A stretch of 64,000 nt of DNA, taken from assembly GCA_038040445.1 (NCBI GenBank), contig JBBPIG010000001.1, forward strand, positions 216,402 to 280,401. The letters are read 5' to 3'. The position numbers and the translations under genes are program-made. This stretch comes from Acidobacteriota bacterium. GTDB lineage: Bacteria; Acidobacteriota; Blastocatellia; UBA7656. This document shows, in pieces, positions 34,114-43,481 of this stretch. The notes below the pieces were generated by a model. The model saw only the letters and a list, made by a program, of their open reading frames with translations, made no database searches and was not told where the DNA came from. Numbering within the stretch: the first letter of the stretch is position 1; each line of letters starts with the position of its first letter.

Positions 34114-36838
34114 GGTTCCCTGACGAGCCGGGCAGATCGTACGAAAACGGGTGAATATAGTCGTCCTTCACTTTGAACTGCGAGATTGCCTTGTTCAGCC
34201 GGTCTGCGAGCCCCACCATTCCCTCGATCGTTTGCGCGGTTTGGTGAGCGCCGGCGGATGTTTCAAGCGTAATGCTCGATATGGTCTGCATCGCTCCGGC
34301 CACATTGCTCGTCACCCGCGCCTGTTCTTCCGATGCCGCTGAGATTTCCTCGATCAGCTCCGATGACTGGCGCACGGCCTCTGAGATTTCTCGAAGCGCG
34401 GTGCTTGCCTCGCAGGCAAGGTAGCTCCCGCCCCGGACCTCTTTCATCCCGGCCTCCATGGCAGTGAGCGCTTCCGAGGTCTCGTTTTGAATCGACTTGA
34501 TGAGGTTCCCTACATCGCGGGTGGCGCGCGCCGATCTTTCTGCCAGTTTTCTGATCTCGTCCGCCACAACGCTAAACCCCAGGCCGGCCTCTCCAGCATG
34601 TGCCGCTTCGATTGCGGCATTCAGCGCGAGCAGATTGGTTTGGGCGGCGATCTCGTCGATCAAGTCGATGATCTCCGATATCTCGGAACTGCGAATGCCG
34701 AGCAGCCGCATCTTCTCCGCCGTTTGCTGGACGGCGGAATCGATCCTCGACATTGCTTCCGATGTGTCGCGAACGGATTTGTCTCCGTGTTCGGCCTTAT
34801 CGAGTGCGCGGCGCGCCGCGTCAGCCGAAGCATCTGCATTCTTCGAAACCTGATTCATCGACGCCGCCATCTCTTCCACTGCGCTTGATGTATTGGTTAT
34901 TTCGTCCGCTTGTCGTTGCGACCCGACCGCGATTTGCTCTGCCGCGGCTAGTATCTCCGTCGCGCTCGACGAGACAGAGAGCCCGATCTGTTTGACTTCG
35001 GTAAGCATAAGGCTGAAATCGTCGAGCATTTTGTTTACAGACTGGATGACTCTTCCGAGGGTGTTGTCGGTTTCACCGCCGCGTTTTGTCAGATCACCTT
35101 CGGACACCGAAGAGACCATAGTCAGAAACTCTTTGAGGTTGCGCTCGAGGCTTTCTTCGGCCAGTCGTCTTGCGGTTACGTCACGTTTGATTCCGCGAAA
35201 GCCGTCGGGCTTGCCCGAAGCATCGCGCTTGAGAGAAACGGAAGACTCAACGACTCTCTTCGTTCCGTCTTTCGCGACTACCTCATAGGAGAAGCCGCGG
35301 GTGGCTTCCCCGGTTCGAGCTACCCTGCTGAACTCTTGATAGACCTGCTGGGCAACGTCGGGATCCATGAACTGGCGGTTGTTCATTCCCATCAACTCTT
35401 CGGCCTCATACCCGAGCATCTTGCATACTGGGCCATTGAAAAAAGTGAAGTTGCCTCTGAGATCAACTTCGAAGTATCCGTCTTCGATGCTTTCGAGGAT
35501 GGTCCGATACTTTTCCTCGCTTTGTCTCAGCGCTTCTTCAGCGCGCCTGCGATTGAGCGCGCTGGCGATATGCTGCGAGACGAAGGTCAAGACATCCTTC
35601 TCGGTCTCACCAAACCTAACGCTCTCTGTGTAACTCTGGACCGCGAGAACACCTAGCGTTTCGTCCCCTGCTTTGAGGGGAATGCCCAGCCAGGCGACGG
35701 GAAGCGTTCCGATGACCTCGATTTCACCAGTCCCTATCATCGCCTGCAAGTTTTCGCGCGGAGCCAGTAGCGCCGCCCCGGTGCGCAACACGTGTTCGGT
35801 CATCCCCCTCCTGAGCTTTCGCGGTTGAGGCGGGTCGTCGACTTCATCAACGTAATAGGGAAAGCTCACCATATGAGCTGCTTCATCGTAAAGCGCAATG
35901 AAAAAGTTTCCGGCATACATTAGCTCCCCAACGATACGGTGGACTGCCTTGAAGAAAGCCTGCATATCATCTGTCGAGCTGGTCATCTCAGCAACACGGT
36001 AGAGCGCCGACTGGAGCAATTCTGCGCGTTTGCGCTCCGTAATGTCCGTGTGAATCTCAATGTGGCCTGTCACTCGACCGCTCTCATCTTTTATCGCGTC
36101 GGAACGCAAGGCCACAGGTATGATCCTGCCGCTTCGAGCGCGCATCTCGATCTCTCCCGACCAGGATGCGCCGTTACTGACGGCTTCAGAGACCTCTCGC
36201 GCAACGCCGGGATCGACGTAGAGGAGTGCTTTGCTGGCCGCGGCATCCAGCTCTTGGACGTTGTAGCCGAAAAGCTCGGTGAACTTCTTGTTGTAGTAGG
36301 TGCCCTCGGTGGTGGAGTCGGCGACAGCAATTGCGTCCCCCGAGCCTTCGACCGCCTTAATGATCGCGAGAAGCGATTGTTTTTGCCCCGCCTCAGAGCG
36401 CGCTGTCTCGCTCATTCGGTCCATCATCGCATTAAAGCTTCGCGCCAGCTCTTCGAACACCGGACTGGTAAAAGCATCTACGCGGACATCGAGGTTTCCA
36501 GCCGATGCTTCTCTAGTTGCGTGACTGAACTTCTCCAGACTGCTTGTGATGCGCCTCGCGACTACGAGACCGGCTACAAACACCGTCACAAGTGAAAGGA
36601 GAGCCGCCGTCGCAGCATTGACCGTCGAGGCCCTTGATAGTAGAGCACTCGGTTCTGCGGCCGAGCCTTCGAAACTCAGATAAGTAGACACGTATGCGGC
36701 CGCGCCGAACAGAAACGCCAGCGTCACCGCTAAGCCCCCTAGCTTGACGTCCAGGGCCTTCAGACCAACCTTGCCGAGTGTCGAGCGAGCATCAAGACCA
36801 TGGGGAGGCGCACTGTGCCGTTTTTGATTTGAATCCAT
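34070..36838 (-). CDS. Methyl-accepting chemotaxis protein with HAMP, PAS and GAF sensors
   Basis: A 922-residue receptor, first gene of the chemosensory operon. Two membrane helices (about 29-54 and 73-97) flank only ~20 residues outside the membrane, so ligand sensing must be cytoplasmic. A HAMP domain (~94-147) is followed by PAS (~152-275), GAF (~280-435), a second PAS (~445-565) and a HAMP-like linker. The signalling hairpin spans ~640-880 with the tip [20 protein letters not shown]. No C-terminal CheR-docking pentapeptide is evident. It should control CheA through the CheW encoded next to it, in response to an internal or redox signal bound by the PAS/GAF domains. Confidence 0.92.
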   Translation of the reverse strand: MDSNQKRHSAPPHGLDARSTLGKVGLKALDVKLGGLAVTLAFLFGAAAYVSTYLSFEGSAAEPSALLSRASTVNAATAALLSLVTVFVAGLVVARRITSSLEKFSHATREASAGNLDVRVDAFTSPVFEELARSFNAMMDRMSETARSEAGQKQSLLAIIKAVEGSGDAIAVADSTTEGTYYNKKFTELFGYNVQELDAAASKALLYVDPGVAREVSEAVSNGASWSGEIEMRARSGRIIPVALRSDAIKDESGRVTGHIEIHTDITERKRAELLQSALYRVAEMTSSTDDMQAFFKAVHRIVGELMYAGNFFIALYDEAAHMVSFPYYVDEVDDPPQPRKLRRGMTEHVLRTGAALLAPRENLQAMIGTGEIEVIGTLPVAWLGIPLKAGDETLGVLAVQSYTESVRFGETEKDVLTFVSQHIASALNRRRAEEALRQSEEKYRTILESIEDGYFEVDLRGNFTFFNGPVCKMLGYEAEELMGMNNRQFMDPDVAQQVYQEFSRVARTGEATRGFSYEVVAKDGTKRVVESSVSLKRDASGKPDGFRGIKRDVTARRLAEESLERNLKEFLTMVSSVSEGDLTKRGGETDNTLGRVIQSVNKMLDDFSLMLTEVKQIGLSVSSSATEILAAAEQIAVGSQRQADEITNTSSAVEEMAASMNQVSKNADASADAARRALDKAEHGDKSVRDTSEAMSRIDSAVQQTAEKMRLLGIRSSEISEIIDLIDEIAAQTNLLALNAAIEAAHAGEAGLGFSVVADEIRKLAERSARATRDVGNLIKSIQNETSEALTAMEAGMKEVRGGSYLACEASTALREISEAVRQSSELIEEISAASEEQARVTSNVAGAMQTISSITLETSAGAHQTAQTIEGMVGLADRLNKAISQFKVKDDYIHPFSYDLPGSSGNRGNGTTIARYPHGD

Positions 36839-37200
36839 TTGCGTTACTCTTCTTTTTTTTCGCCCGATTTGAGGCGGGAAAGAGAAGCATGTTTCGAGTT
36901 AAGCCGCTAAACGCACACGCGCTGCGTGCCGGCCAAACCGAGATCGTCTCGAAGAGAATGCGAAAGGGGCAACGTGCGAGGCGAACACTAACTCAAAGAG
37001 GAGCCTCGACCAACTTTGGGTGAAATTTCTTGAAGGGGCAACGGTGGGAGCAACAAATCGAGATGCGCGTCAGATGGCCTTTATTATGCCTATTGCGGGG
37101 ACGCAGTCAATACAATTCTATCGGGACTTTGTGCCTGCTTACCTGTATGGATGACTACCTCCGGATTTCCCAGCCCTTCCCGCGTCAGTGTGACGAGTAG
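36839..37200. other. Intergenic region upstream of the chemosensory operon
   Basis: About 360 bases between the MCP start and the stop of the next metallo-hydrolase gene, both on the minus strand. It holds the candidate promoter at 37083-37110 and otherwise no reading frame with coding character. The resulting leader of about 240 bases may carry regulation, but no conserved motif was recognised. Confidence 0.5.
37083..37110 (-). promoter_or_regulatory. Candidate promoter of the chemosensory operon
   Basis: On the minus strand TTGACT (37110-37105) and CATAAT (37088-37083) are spaced 16 bases apart, each one base from consensus. It is about 245 bases upstream of the MCP start codon, the only good match in the gap. 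Confidence 0.5.
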
Positions 37201-37911
37201 CTACGGCTCACCCATTAGACTCTTCCAGCCTTCAAAGCTTCTGATCTTTAGACAATAGTTCTCTTTTTTTTCGTCGCCGATTGTGCTCGTGGGCTTCGCA
37301 GCGTAGTTGTGCCCTGGATAAACAAGCGTTTCCTCTGGGAGTTTGGCCAGGACCTGCGTCAGCGAATGGTACATGTCCTCGGGGTTGCCGCCAGGAAGAT
37401 CGACACGTCCGCATCCCCCGATGAACAAGGTATCGCCCGAGATCAGCGCAGAAGCCGCGAGAAAGCACTGGCTGCCGGGCGTGTGCCCGGGTGTATGAAG
37501 TAACTTCACTTTGACGTTGCCGATGGAGATATCATCGCCACCGTGGTGCTTTTCAAGGTCGGAATCGGAAAGACCGGTGACTGTTTTTACCCCTTCACTC
37601 TCCACTTCGTTTACGTGAACCTTGACTGGCCGCATCGCGATGAAATCGGCAAGGCCGGCGATGTCGTGGCCGAAGATATTTCCGCCTACGTGGTCGGGAT
37701 GGTAATGCGTCACCAGGGCCCCATCCAGTCCCATGCCTTCGTAGTCGGCGAACTCTATGATACCCGGAATGTCCCAGGCGGGGTCCACAACCATGGACAC
37801 CTTCAGCTCATCGTCTCCGACAAGGTAGACGAAGTTGGCCATCTGCGAAGCGAAATAGTCCGCTCTCGCAAAATCGCGGCCTGCGAGAAGCTGTCTAATG
37901 TATAAGCCCAT
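37201..37911 (-). CDS. MBL-fold metallo-hydrolase, glyoxalase II-like
   Basis: A 236-residue metallo-beta-lactamase fold protein. It has the full dinuclear metal site: THYHPDHVGG (HxHxDH), HTPGHTPGSQ (third His), SGDTLFIGGCGR (bridging Asp) and VYPGHNY (final His). The SGDTLFIGGCGRVDLPGGNPEDMYHSL region resembles hydroxyacylglutathione hydrolases and ETHE1-type persulfide dioxygenases. Substrate is not determinable from sequence: glyoxalase II, persulfide dioxygenase and lactonase roles are all possible. Confidence 0.85.
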   Translation of the reverse strand: MGLYIRQLLAGRDFARADYFASQMANFVYLVGDDELKVSMVVDPAWDIPGIIEFADYEGMGLDGALVTHYHPDHVGGNIFGHDIAGLADFIAMRPVKVHVNEVESEGVKTVTGLSDSDLEKHHGGDDISIGNVKVKLLHTPGHTPGSQCFLAASALISGDTLFIGGCGRVDLPGGNPEDMYHSLTQVLAKLPEETLVYPGHNYAAKPTSTIGDEKKENYCLKIRSFEGWKSLMGEP

Positions 37912-37997
37912 GGTTTACTTCCGTCTCAGATCATTGTCGGAACGGTCAATCGGTCTTCCTTGAAAAGAAGGTCCGGCTTAGGGTAAAAAGGGTGCAT

Positions 37998-38360
37998 ATG
38001 ACTAACGGACGACTAGAATGTCGCATCTTGCTTTTCATGTTGCTGCTCAGCACGCTCTTCGCGGCCGCTTCCTGCGCGACTAACGAGTCGAAGGCCAAGA
38101 AGGTGATTCAAGAATACTTAAAACCCCACGGAGTCACCGATGTCAACGTGGATCTCTTTTACACCAATCCAAACCTTCCCGACAAAGCGTACACCAGCGC
38201 CACCGTGGTCTATAGCTTCGCGAGCACCGAAGGAAAGCCGCAGCGCGAGTTTCTCGGTTTTATTCTGACGCGAGCGGGCAATGAGTGGCGGGTGGAGAGC
38301 ATTACGGGTTATACGAAAGAGCAAAAGGAGGCCGCCGGGTATCTTGCCGGCGGTAAGTGA
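37998..38360 (+). CDS. Small predicted lipoprotein of unknown function
   Basis: A ~120-residue protein. The N-terminus is a lipoprotein signal (LLFMLLLSTLFAAASC, lipobox AASC, Cys near residue 26). The mature part has a helix (KAKKVIQEYLKPHGVTDVNV) followed by strands (SATVVYSFASTEGKP, EFLGFILTRAGNEWRVESI) like a small cystatin- or NTF2-like fold. No family was recognised. An upstream in-frame ATG at 37992 is also possible. It is transcribed away from the metallo-hydrolase gene. Confidence 0.65.
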   Translation: MTNGRLECRILLFMLLLSTLFAAASCATNESKAKKVIQEYLKPHGVTDVNVDLFYTNPNLPDKAYTSATVVYSFASTEGKPQREFLGFILTRAGNEWRVESITGYTKEQKEAAGYLAGGK

Positions 38361-38370
38361 TCCCCAGCTA

Positions 38371-38694
38371 TCACTTCCGGTCTTGCCCGCTTGTCTTCTC
38401 ACCGTACTGTGGGCCGTACCATGCGAGTTCCCTGTTGTACCCCGCTTCCCCCCGTTCAAACCGCTCCGACCCAGCTCCAGCCCCATAGTACCCCGAGTGT
38501 GGGAGCGGCCCGTAGGACTCTCCTGGCTCATCCGCTGGCTTGGGCCGGCTACGATACGGTTTCTCGTATCCGCCGCCGATGCCGTAACCTCTCGCGCGCG
38601 GTTCGAGGCTCCGAGATGGATGTAAGCCAGATGAAGTGCGCTTTTCAGCCTCATCTCTCGTTGGCGGCTGTTTCGAAGTTATCTCGTCTGTCAT
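38371..38694 (-). CDS. Small Gly/Tyr/Pro-rich protein of unknown function
   Basis: A 107-residue low-complexity protein, rich in Gly, Tyr, Arg and Pro in its C-terminal two thirds (RGYGIGGGYEKPYRS, YGPLPHSGYYGAGAG, WYGPQYGEK), and charged at the N-terminus. It is probably disordered. It starts 31 bases after the sigma-54 response regulator gene, on the same strand, and converges with the lipoprotein gene. Similar Tyr/Gly-rich small proteins of unknown role occur in soil bacteria, but I cannot name a family. The ribosome-binding site is weak, so the call is tentative. Confidence 0.45.
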   Translation of the reverse strand: MTDEITSKQPPTRDEAEKRTSSGLHPSRSLEPRARGYGIGGGYEKPYRSRPKPADEPGESYGPLPHSGYYGAGAGSERFERGEAGYNRELAWYGPQYGEKTSGQDRK

Positions 38695-38725
38695 TGGGCC
38701 ATCTCAAAACAATGGGCATCGAAGC

Positions 38726-40168
38726 TCATACTGGCCACGCTGTGGCCCGCGCTGTACCTTCTGTCACCGCGTCGTCCATCTCTTCTTCTTCCTCGCTTCG
38801 CAGCCGGCCGGCATAACCATATTGGCGTAGGCGGCGATAGAGCGTGCGCCGATCTATTCCGAGCACTCTTGAAGTTTTGATTTGATGACCGCCCATCTTC
38901 TCGAGCACTCGGATGATGTAGCGGCGTTCAACCTCGGCGAGCGAGACGCCGTCAAGCGTTGCTTCATGCACTATGTCGCGCTCAGGCGCAGTGACGCTGA
39001 CGGGCAAGTCCTCGGGCAACAGAATCTCGCCGCTTCCCATCGTGAGCGCGTGCTCGACCGCGTTCTCCAGTTCTCTAACGTTGCCAGGCCATTCGTGAGT
39101 CATCAGAACTCGCATCGCCTCATTCGCAAACCGGCTGGTAGGCTCGCTGTGCTGAAGCGCGAACTTCTGCAAGAAGTGGTGGAGGAGAAGCGGAATGTCT
39201 TCACGGCGGTCCTTCAAGTCTGGGAGTCGCACTGGCACGACGTTGAGGCGGTAAAATAGATCCTGACGAAACTCGCCGCGTTTGACTACTTCTTCAAGCT
39301 CCTCGTTGCTGGCAGACACGAGTCTAATATCAATCTGGATGTTCTCACGCCCGCCAACCCTCCTTACGACACGCTCCTGCAAGACTCGCAAAAGTTTCAC
39401 TTGAAGACTCGGCGAAAGCGTGTTGATCTCATCCAGGAATACGGTGCCGCCCTGCGCTTCTTCAATCAAACCACGTCTGGTCTCGTGTGCTCCGGTGAAG
39501 GCGCCTTTTTGATGGCCGAACAATTCAGACTCAAGCAGGGTGTCGGGGATCGCGGAGCAGTTTATGGGCATGAACGGAGCGTCCCGGCGATCCGAGTTGT
39601 AGTGAATCGCACGCGCGACCAGCTCCTTTCCGGTTCCAGTGGACCCGGTTATCAAAGCGGAAGCGTCTCGACGGGCAGCAATTCGCTTTATCACTTCGAA
39701 AAGCTGCTGCATAGGTTTGCTGCGGCCAACGATGTTGGAGAAGTTGTATCGCCCCCGCACCTCGGCTCGAAGCTCTTTCACTTCGCGACGGAGGCTGCGC
39801 CGCTCCAAAGCCTTCTCGACTGTGATGCCTAGTTCGTCGAGCTGAAAGGGCTTGCCGATATAATCTTCGGCGCCGAGCTTCATGGCTTCGACTGCCGAGG
39901 AGATTGAGCTGAAGGCAGTCATGATGACGACGGCCACTTCGGGCCAATCGACCCGAATTCTCGCCAGTAATTCGAGTCCGCTCATCCCGGGCAGCTTGAT
40001 GTCCGTTATGACGAGCGCGTAATCCTGTTCCTGAAGGCGAGCTACGGCGTGTTCGCCATCCTGAGCCGTATCCACGGTGTACGCTTTTTCCGAAAAGAAC
40101 GATGTGAGAAGCTCGCACATTGGAGCTTCATCTTCGACAATTAAGATACGCTGATTAATGTCCCTCAT
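38726..40168 (-). CDS. NtrC-type sigma-54 response regulator
   Basis: A 480-residue regulator. The receiver domain (1-~120) has the phosphoacceptor Asp56 in ALVITDIKLPG. The AAA+ domain (~146-375) has Walker A GSTGTGKELVA, the sigma-54 contact motif GAFTGA, Walker B GGTVFLDEIN and the arginine-rich EFRQDLFYRLNV. The C-terminal Fis-type helix-turn-helix has HQIKTSRVLGIDRRTLYRRL. It activates sigma-54 promoters after phosphorylation by the histidine kinase encoded immediately upstream (22 bases away). The acidic/Ala-rich tail of about 25 residues (RSEEEEEMDDA) is unusual. Confidence 0.94.
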   Translation of the reverse strand: MRDINQRILIVEDEAPMCELLTSFFSEKAYTVDTAQDGEHAVARLQEQDYALVITDIKLPGMSGLELLARIRVDWPEVAVVIMTAFSSISSAVEAMKLGAEDYIGKPFQLDELGITVEKALERRSLRREVKELRAEVRGRYNFSNIVGRSKPMQQLFEVIKRIAARRDASALITGSTGTGKELVARAIHYNSDRRDAPFMPINCSAIPDTLLESELFGHQKGAFTGAHETRRGLIEEAQGGTVFLDEINTLSPSLQVKLLRVLQERVVRRVGGRENIQIDIRLVSASNEELEEVVKRGEFRQDLFYRLNVVPVRLPDLKDRREDIPLLLHHFLQKFALQHSEPTSRFANEAMRVLMTHEWPGNVRELENAVEHALTMGSGEILLPEDLPVSVTAPERDIVHEATLDGVSLAEVERRYIIRVLEKMGGHQIKTSRVLGIDRRTLYRRLRQYGYAGRLRSEEEEEMDDAVTEGTARATAWPV

Positions 40169-40190
40169 GACTTACAGTACCGAGTTTCGA

Positions 40191-41315
40191 CTATGCCGGG
40201 CTACCAGGATTCACAGGCAAATAGATCACAAGCGAGATGCCTCGTTCCCCCGACCCGCTGAAAGCTACTCTCGCGCCCGCCGCGTTCAGTACCTCCTTTG
40301 CAAGCGATAGGCCGACACCTACAGTTGCTGCTTCACTCTGCGCGCCAAGGAAACAGCCAAGAGATTGTGAGAAGTCGTGCCCGACTCCGCCGGCCTCGGT
40401 TCCCGCCAACGCCACGGCCAGAAATCCGGGCCTCTCAGGGGCTTCATCAACTACCACCTCAAGCCTGCCTCCGGGTCCGACTTCCTGACCGGCGTTAAGC
40501 AAGAGGTTGAAGAACGCCTGCCTCAACTGCGGCGCTTCTCCATATACCAGCGGAGGGCTTATTCTGCAAGTGAGGCCAGCTTTCACCTTTGTCTTGTGTA
40601 GATAGTGCCCCACCAGGGTGAGCGCGTCCGACAGCAAGGTGTTGATCTCAATTGCGTCGGCCCGGCCTTGCGGAGGGTGCGCAAGATCGAGCGCTTGTCC
40701 GACCATTGATGCTATACGCCTGGTTTGATTAAGTATGGCCGAGAGTTCCTTGTAGTTTTGACCGTCCGGTTTCGTTCGCATCAGTAGGAACTCGGTGTAG
40801 CCCGATATGACGTTGAGGGGAGTGCCAATATCATGCGCAATTCCAGAGAGTATTTGACCCAAGCTAGCATACCGCTCTGCCTTCAGTAACTGTTGCTGTG
40901 CGCGGCGTTCACCGGTAACGTCGCGCAGCAATCTTATAAATCCACACGTGCCGCCGCGTTCGTCAAGTAGCGGCTCGATGGTCACGAACAGTATTCTCCC
41001 GGACAAGTTCACTTCACCGTCTAGTTTGACCACCGACCCTGTCGCTAGAACTTGCTCGTGTGGGCAAGTCGAATGTTCCCCATGAAAGGCTTGCTGGCAA
41101 CTAGAGCCCTTCAGTTCAGAAAACGACTTGGAGTATATGTCGCAAAGGTTCTTGTTCACCCACAGGATTTCACCGGTTGCCGAGTGGACGCTAATGCCCT
41201 CAGAGACTGCGTCAAGGACAGTGGTCAACAGATACTCCACCGGAGATCCGGGAGTGCCGTTCGCGGAAGTCGAGCCCATACGATCTACGGTTGAGTTGTC
41301 TATACCAGTTGGCAT
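40191..41315 (-). CDS. PAS-domain sensor histidine kinase with degenerate ATP-binding motifs
   Basis: A ~374-residue soluble kinase. A PAS domain covers about residues 25-150 (LDAVSEGISVHSATGEILWV). The dimerisation/phosphoacceptor helix has the H box GIAHDIGTPLNVISGYTEFL with the phosphorylatable His. The N box FFNLLLNAGQEV is present, but the G1 box, normally D-x-G-x-G, reads ALAGTEAGGVG without the Asp, and the G2 region is VGVGLSLAKEVLNAAG. So catalysis may be weak or altered. It is the cognate partner of the NtrC-type regulator 22 bases downstream. The ATG at 41315 is preferred; an in-frame GTG at 41450 lies next to a terminator. Confidence 0.8.
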   Translation of the reverse strand: MPTGIDNSTVDRMGSTSANGTPGSPVEYLLTTVLDAVSEGISVHSATGEILWVNKNLCDIYSKSFSELKGSSCQQAFHGEHSTCPHEQVLATGSVVKLDGEVNLSGRILFVTIEPLLDERGGTCGFIRLLRDVTGERRAQQQLLKAERYASLGQILSGIAHDIGTPLNVISGYTEFLLMRTKPDGQNYKELSAILNQTRRIASMVGQALDLAHPPQGRADAIEINTLLSDALTLVGHYLHKTKVKAGLTCRISPPLVYGEAPQLRQAFFNLLLNAGQEVGPGGRLEVVVDEAPERPGFLAVALAGTEAGGVGHDFSQSLGCFLGAQSEAATVGVGLSLAKEVLNAAGARVAFSGSGERGISLVIYLPVNPGSPA

Positions 41316-41455
41316 GCTTAGCCGGACGGATTCAAATACAGGTCTGCTTGTGAATCCCCAGAAAGTAAACCTATCGCGCTCTGTACAGTGCTCCAGATTG
41401 GGAAGTAAAAAGTATAGCACCGCTTTGCTGCAACGTGAGGTAGCCGCCACAAATC

Positions 41456-41488
41456 AAAAGGGAGGGCCAGTGGTAGGCCCCCCCTTTG
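41456..41488 (-). terminator. Rho-independent terminator after the 554-residue secreted-protein gene
   Basis: On the minus strand CAAAGGGGGGGCC, the loop TACCACT and GGCCCTCCCTTTTG form a 12-13 bp hairpin with one mismatch, ending in a short T-run. It lies ~50 bases after the stop of the secreted-protein gene and just before the possible GTG of the kinase, which argues that the kinase starts further in at 41315. Confidence 0.7.
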
Positions 41489-41536
41489 TCTCGAACGCTA
41501 GTCACAGGGCGCGCTGTCTGAGTCAAGGCACTGCAT

Positions 41537-43201
41537 TCAGCGCTTGACGTTGCTTGGTCTGCGGATAGAAGGCGCGGGCGTACTGAGCGCCGCGGCCGTT
41601 GGCAGAAGCGCTTGTAGGATTGCGCCGCCAGACTGACTCTGTAAGTCTGGCATTTTCCCGACGACCAGCGAACCCGGAGAGGCCATTCGTATTCCGGCTT
41701 CATCCAATGTGAATGAGCTTATCGCCACAATGCTGGTACGGTCCGCATAATAGTCCAGCCGATCAACTCTGGATCCAATTGGCCCGACCAATTGCGGCTT
41801 AGAGTCTTGCAAGTCGCCCGCAACGCCGACGGAATATAGGTTCCCCGAATAAGTGGCAATCAGCCACTCCGAATTCTGCCCGCTAACGAAGTTGGAAAGC
41901 CCACCTTCGTCTTTGAAGTCCTCGGTGAACGAGTTAGCGGATGTGACTTTGTTCTTCTTTCCTAACCTGGCCATAGCCAGCACCGCAAGCTCGGATGTTA
42001 TGTGTAGGTTAGTAGGACGACGGATACCCGGACCTTTTGCGTTAGTCGGCCTCCTGATTTGGACTGTATAGCCAGGCTTGACTATTCCAACGACTCGCTT
42101 CGATGAATCGTACTGGATCAAAAGAGGACTCGCATCGCTCTCGGAGTAGTGCGCCAGTTCCGGGAACGAGTATAGCCGCTTAACCGTCGCAATCTTGTCG
42201 TCGCCTTCAAGATCAACCGCGCACAGCGAGCCGTCACTTGTCGCGAACAATGCAAACTCTGAATCCGCGTGAGAAACAATCGCGATATTGCTGCCGTCGG
42301 CCAGTGCTGTTCCGGCAGGAAACTGATCGGGCATTGTTCGCTTCAGCGGATCGAATGTACCGTACACGCCGAGCCCGTAGAATGATATCTCGGATGAAAC
42401 CGTGGTAACGGTGTCCTCTCCAACGGACCTCCGATTCTGGCAAACGCTCACAACATTGGTGGCCGCATCAACGTTAAGGAACGAGATGCTATCGTCCGGG
42501 CCGTACGCATCAGGTTGCACTATCGCAACACTGTATAGATACCCCTGTGCAAGATTATATGAGAACAGTGAAGCTCCGTTGGTGAACACCAACGTGTCGC
42601 CGTTCCCGTTCAATGCGAAGTCCAACGGCGCTTCACTGGTGTGTTCAGTCGATACCCCCGGGATGTCAAACGTCACCACGTTAGAATCGAGAACGGGCTT
42701 GCCGGTTTCATCCAAACTAAAGTGCACGTAGGCGATCACATCAATTGGCGTGACCTCGCCGTCCTTCTCTTCGAACCTTGTGCCCCTTACATAAACGGTG
42801 CTGCTGGGCGGATCGAATAGGACTCTCGTTGGAAAGTAGACTGTGTTGGGCGCACCAGGCTCTGAATCCCGCGACGACGTGATTTTCTTTGAGAGCGGGG
42901 GCGCATCCGGCTTCTTCGTGTCGATCACATAAAGGGAATGATTGTCGAGTTGCGAAACGTCAAGGTCCCCATTTTCCGCAAGCCCCTTCGAAGGCCAGAA
43001 GGGAGCTATGACGACGTATCTACCAAAGGCCAGAATGGTATTATTGGTTGCGCCGGTGACTCCGCCAAGATCAACGGAATAGACGTTTGTGGAGGACGCC
43101 TGGGGTGAGTAGCTAACGGCGCCATACGCCAACAAGAGGGCTAAGAAAACAACAACTATGCGCATCCCTCTCATCTTGCTGAACAGTCCACTTGTATTCA
43201 T
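41537..43201 (-). CDS. Secreted beta-rich protein with C-terminal IRRP repeats
   Basis: A ~554-residue protein of unknown function. An export signal lies near the N-terminus (MRIVVVFLALLLAYGAVSYS). The body is a chain of short beta strands, with turns such as NSLYVIDTKKPDAPP, LDFALNGNGDTLVFTNGASLF and IAIVSHADSEFALFATSDGSL, as in beta-propellers. The motif IRRPTN/S occurs three times, including the last residues SIRRPSNVKR. The ATG at 43201 has GAGG about 10 bases upstream. Two other starts (43258 and a later ATG near 43166) are possible. A good promoter lies at 43386-43415. Confidence 0.72.
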   Translation of the reverse strand: MNTSGLFSKMRGMRIVVVFLALLLAYGAVSYSPQASSTNVYSVDLGGVTGATNNTILAFGRYVVIAPFWPSKGLAENGDLDVSQLDNHSLYVIDTKKPDAPPLSKKITSSRDSEPGAPNTVYFPTRVLFDPPSSTVYVRGTRFEEKDGEVTPIDVIAYVHFSLDETGKPVLDSNVVTFDIPGVSTEHTSEAPLDFALNGNGDTLVFTNGASLFSYNLAQGYLYSVAIVQPDAYGPDDSISFLNVDAATNVVSVCQNRRSVGEDTVTTVSSEISFYGLGVYGTFDPLKRTMPDQFPAGTALADGSNIAIVSHADSEFALFATSDGSLCAVDLEGDDKIATVKRLYSFPELAHYSESDASPLLIQYDSSKRVVGIVKPGYTVQIRRPTNAKGPGIRRPTNLHITSELAVLAMARLGKKNKVTSANSFTEDFKDEGGLSNFVSGQNSEWLIATYSGNLYSVGVAGDLQDSKPQLVGPIGSRVDRLDYYADRTSIVAISSFTLDEAGIRMASPGSLVVGKMPDLQSQSGGAILQALLPTAAALSTPAPSIRRPSNVKR

Positions 43202-43385
43202 GCTATACCTCACTCCACGGTGCAATCCCGTCACGTCCGTTGCGCTCCCAAAATTCAATTTGCGCCGGTCGCGGCTCTTAAGACCTGAGTCCTGTCTGTG
43301 TCTAGGAGCGGTCAGGGGTTGCCACTTCTAATCTAGTCCTGCTGAAAAGGCGAAACAATACACCGCTGCTGTCGGTCAGACTGCG

Positions 43386-43415
43386 ATAATATTTTCAAAG
43401 GTACCGTCGTGTCAA
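43386..43415 (-). promoter_or_regulatory. Sigma-70-type promoter of the IRRP-repeat secreted protein
   Basis: TTGACA (43415-43410) and TATTAT (43391-43386) on the minus strand are spaced 18 bases apart. The -35 hexamer is perfect and the -10 differs at one position. It is about 185 bases upstream of the start codon. Confidence 0.65.
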
Positions 43416-43481
43416 GCGTTTTTCGAAGCATTTTCAAGAGTTACCGTTCTTTGGACCGCTCCTCCAACGACGACGGGTGGC

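Noticed and set aside
36778-37023. An 81-codon plus-strand frame before the MCP gene
   Set aside because: It overlaps the MCP start on the other strand, has no conserved part and no ribosome-binding site.
41315-41450. Upstream GTG start for the histidine kinase
   Set aside because: The GTG at 41450 sits beside a terminator hairpin and the extra 45 residues look non-conserved; the ATG at 41315 begins near the PAS domain.
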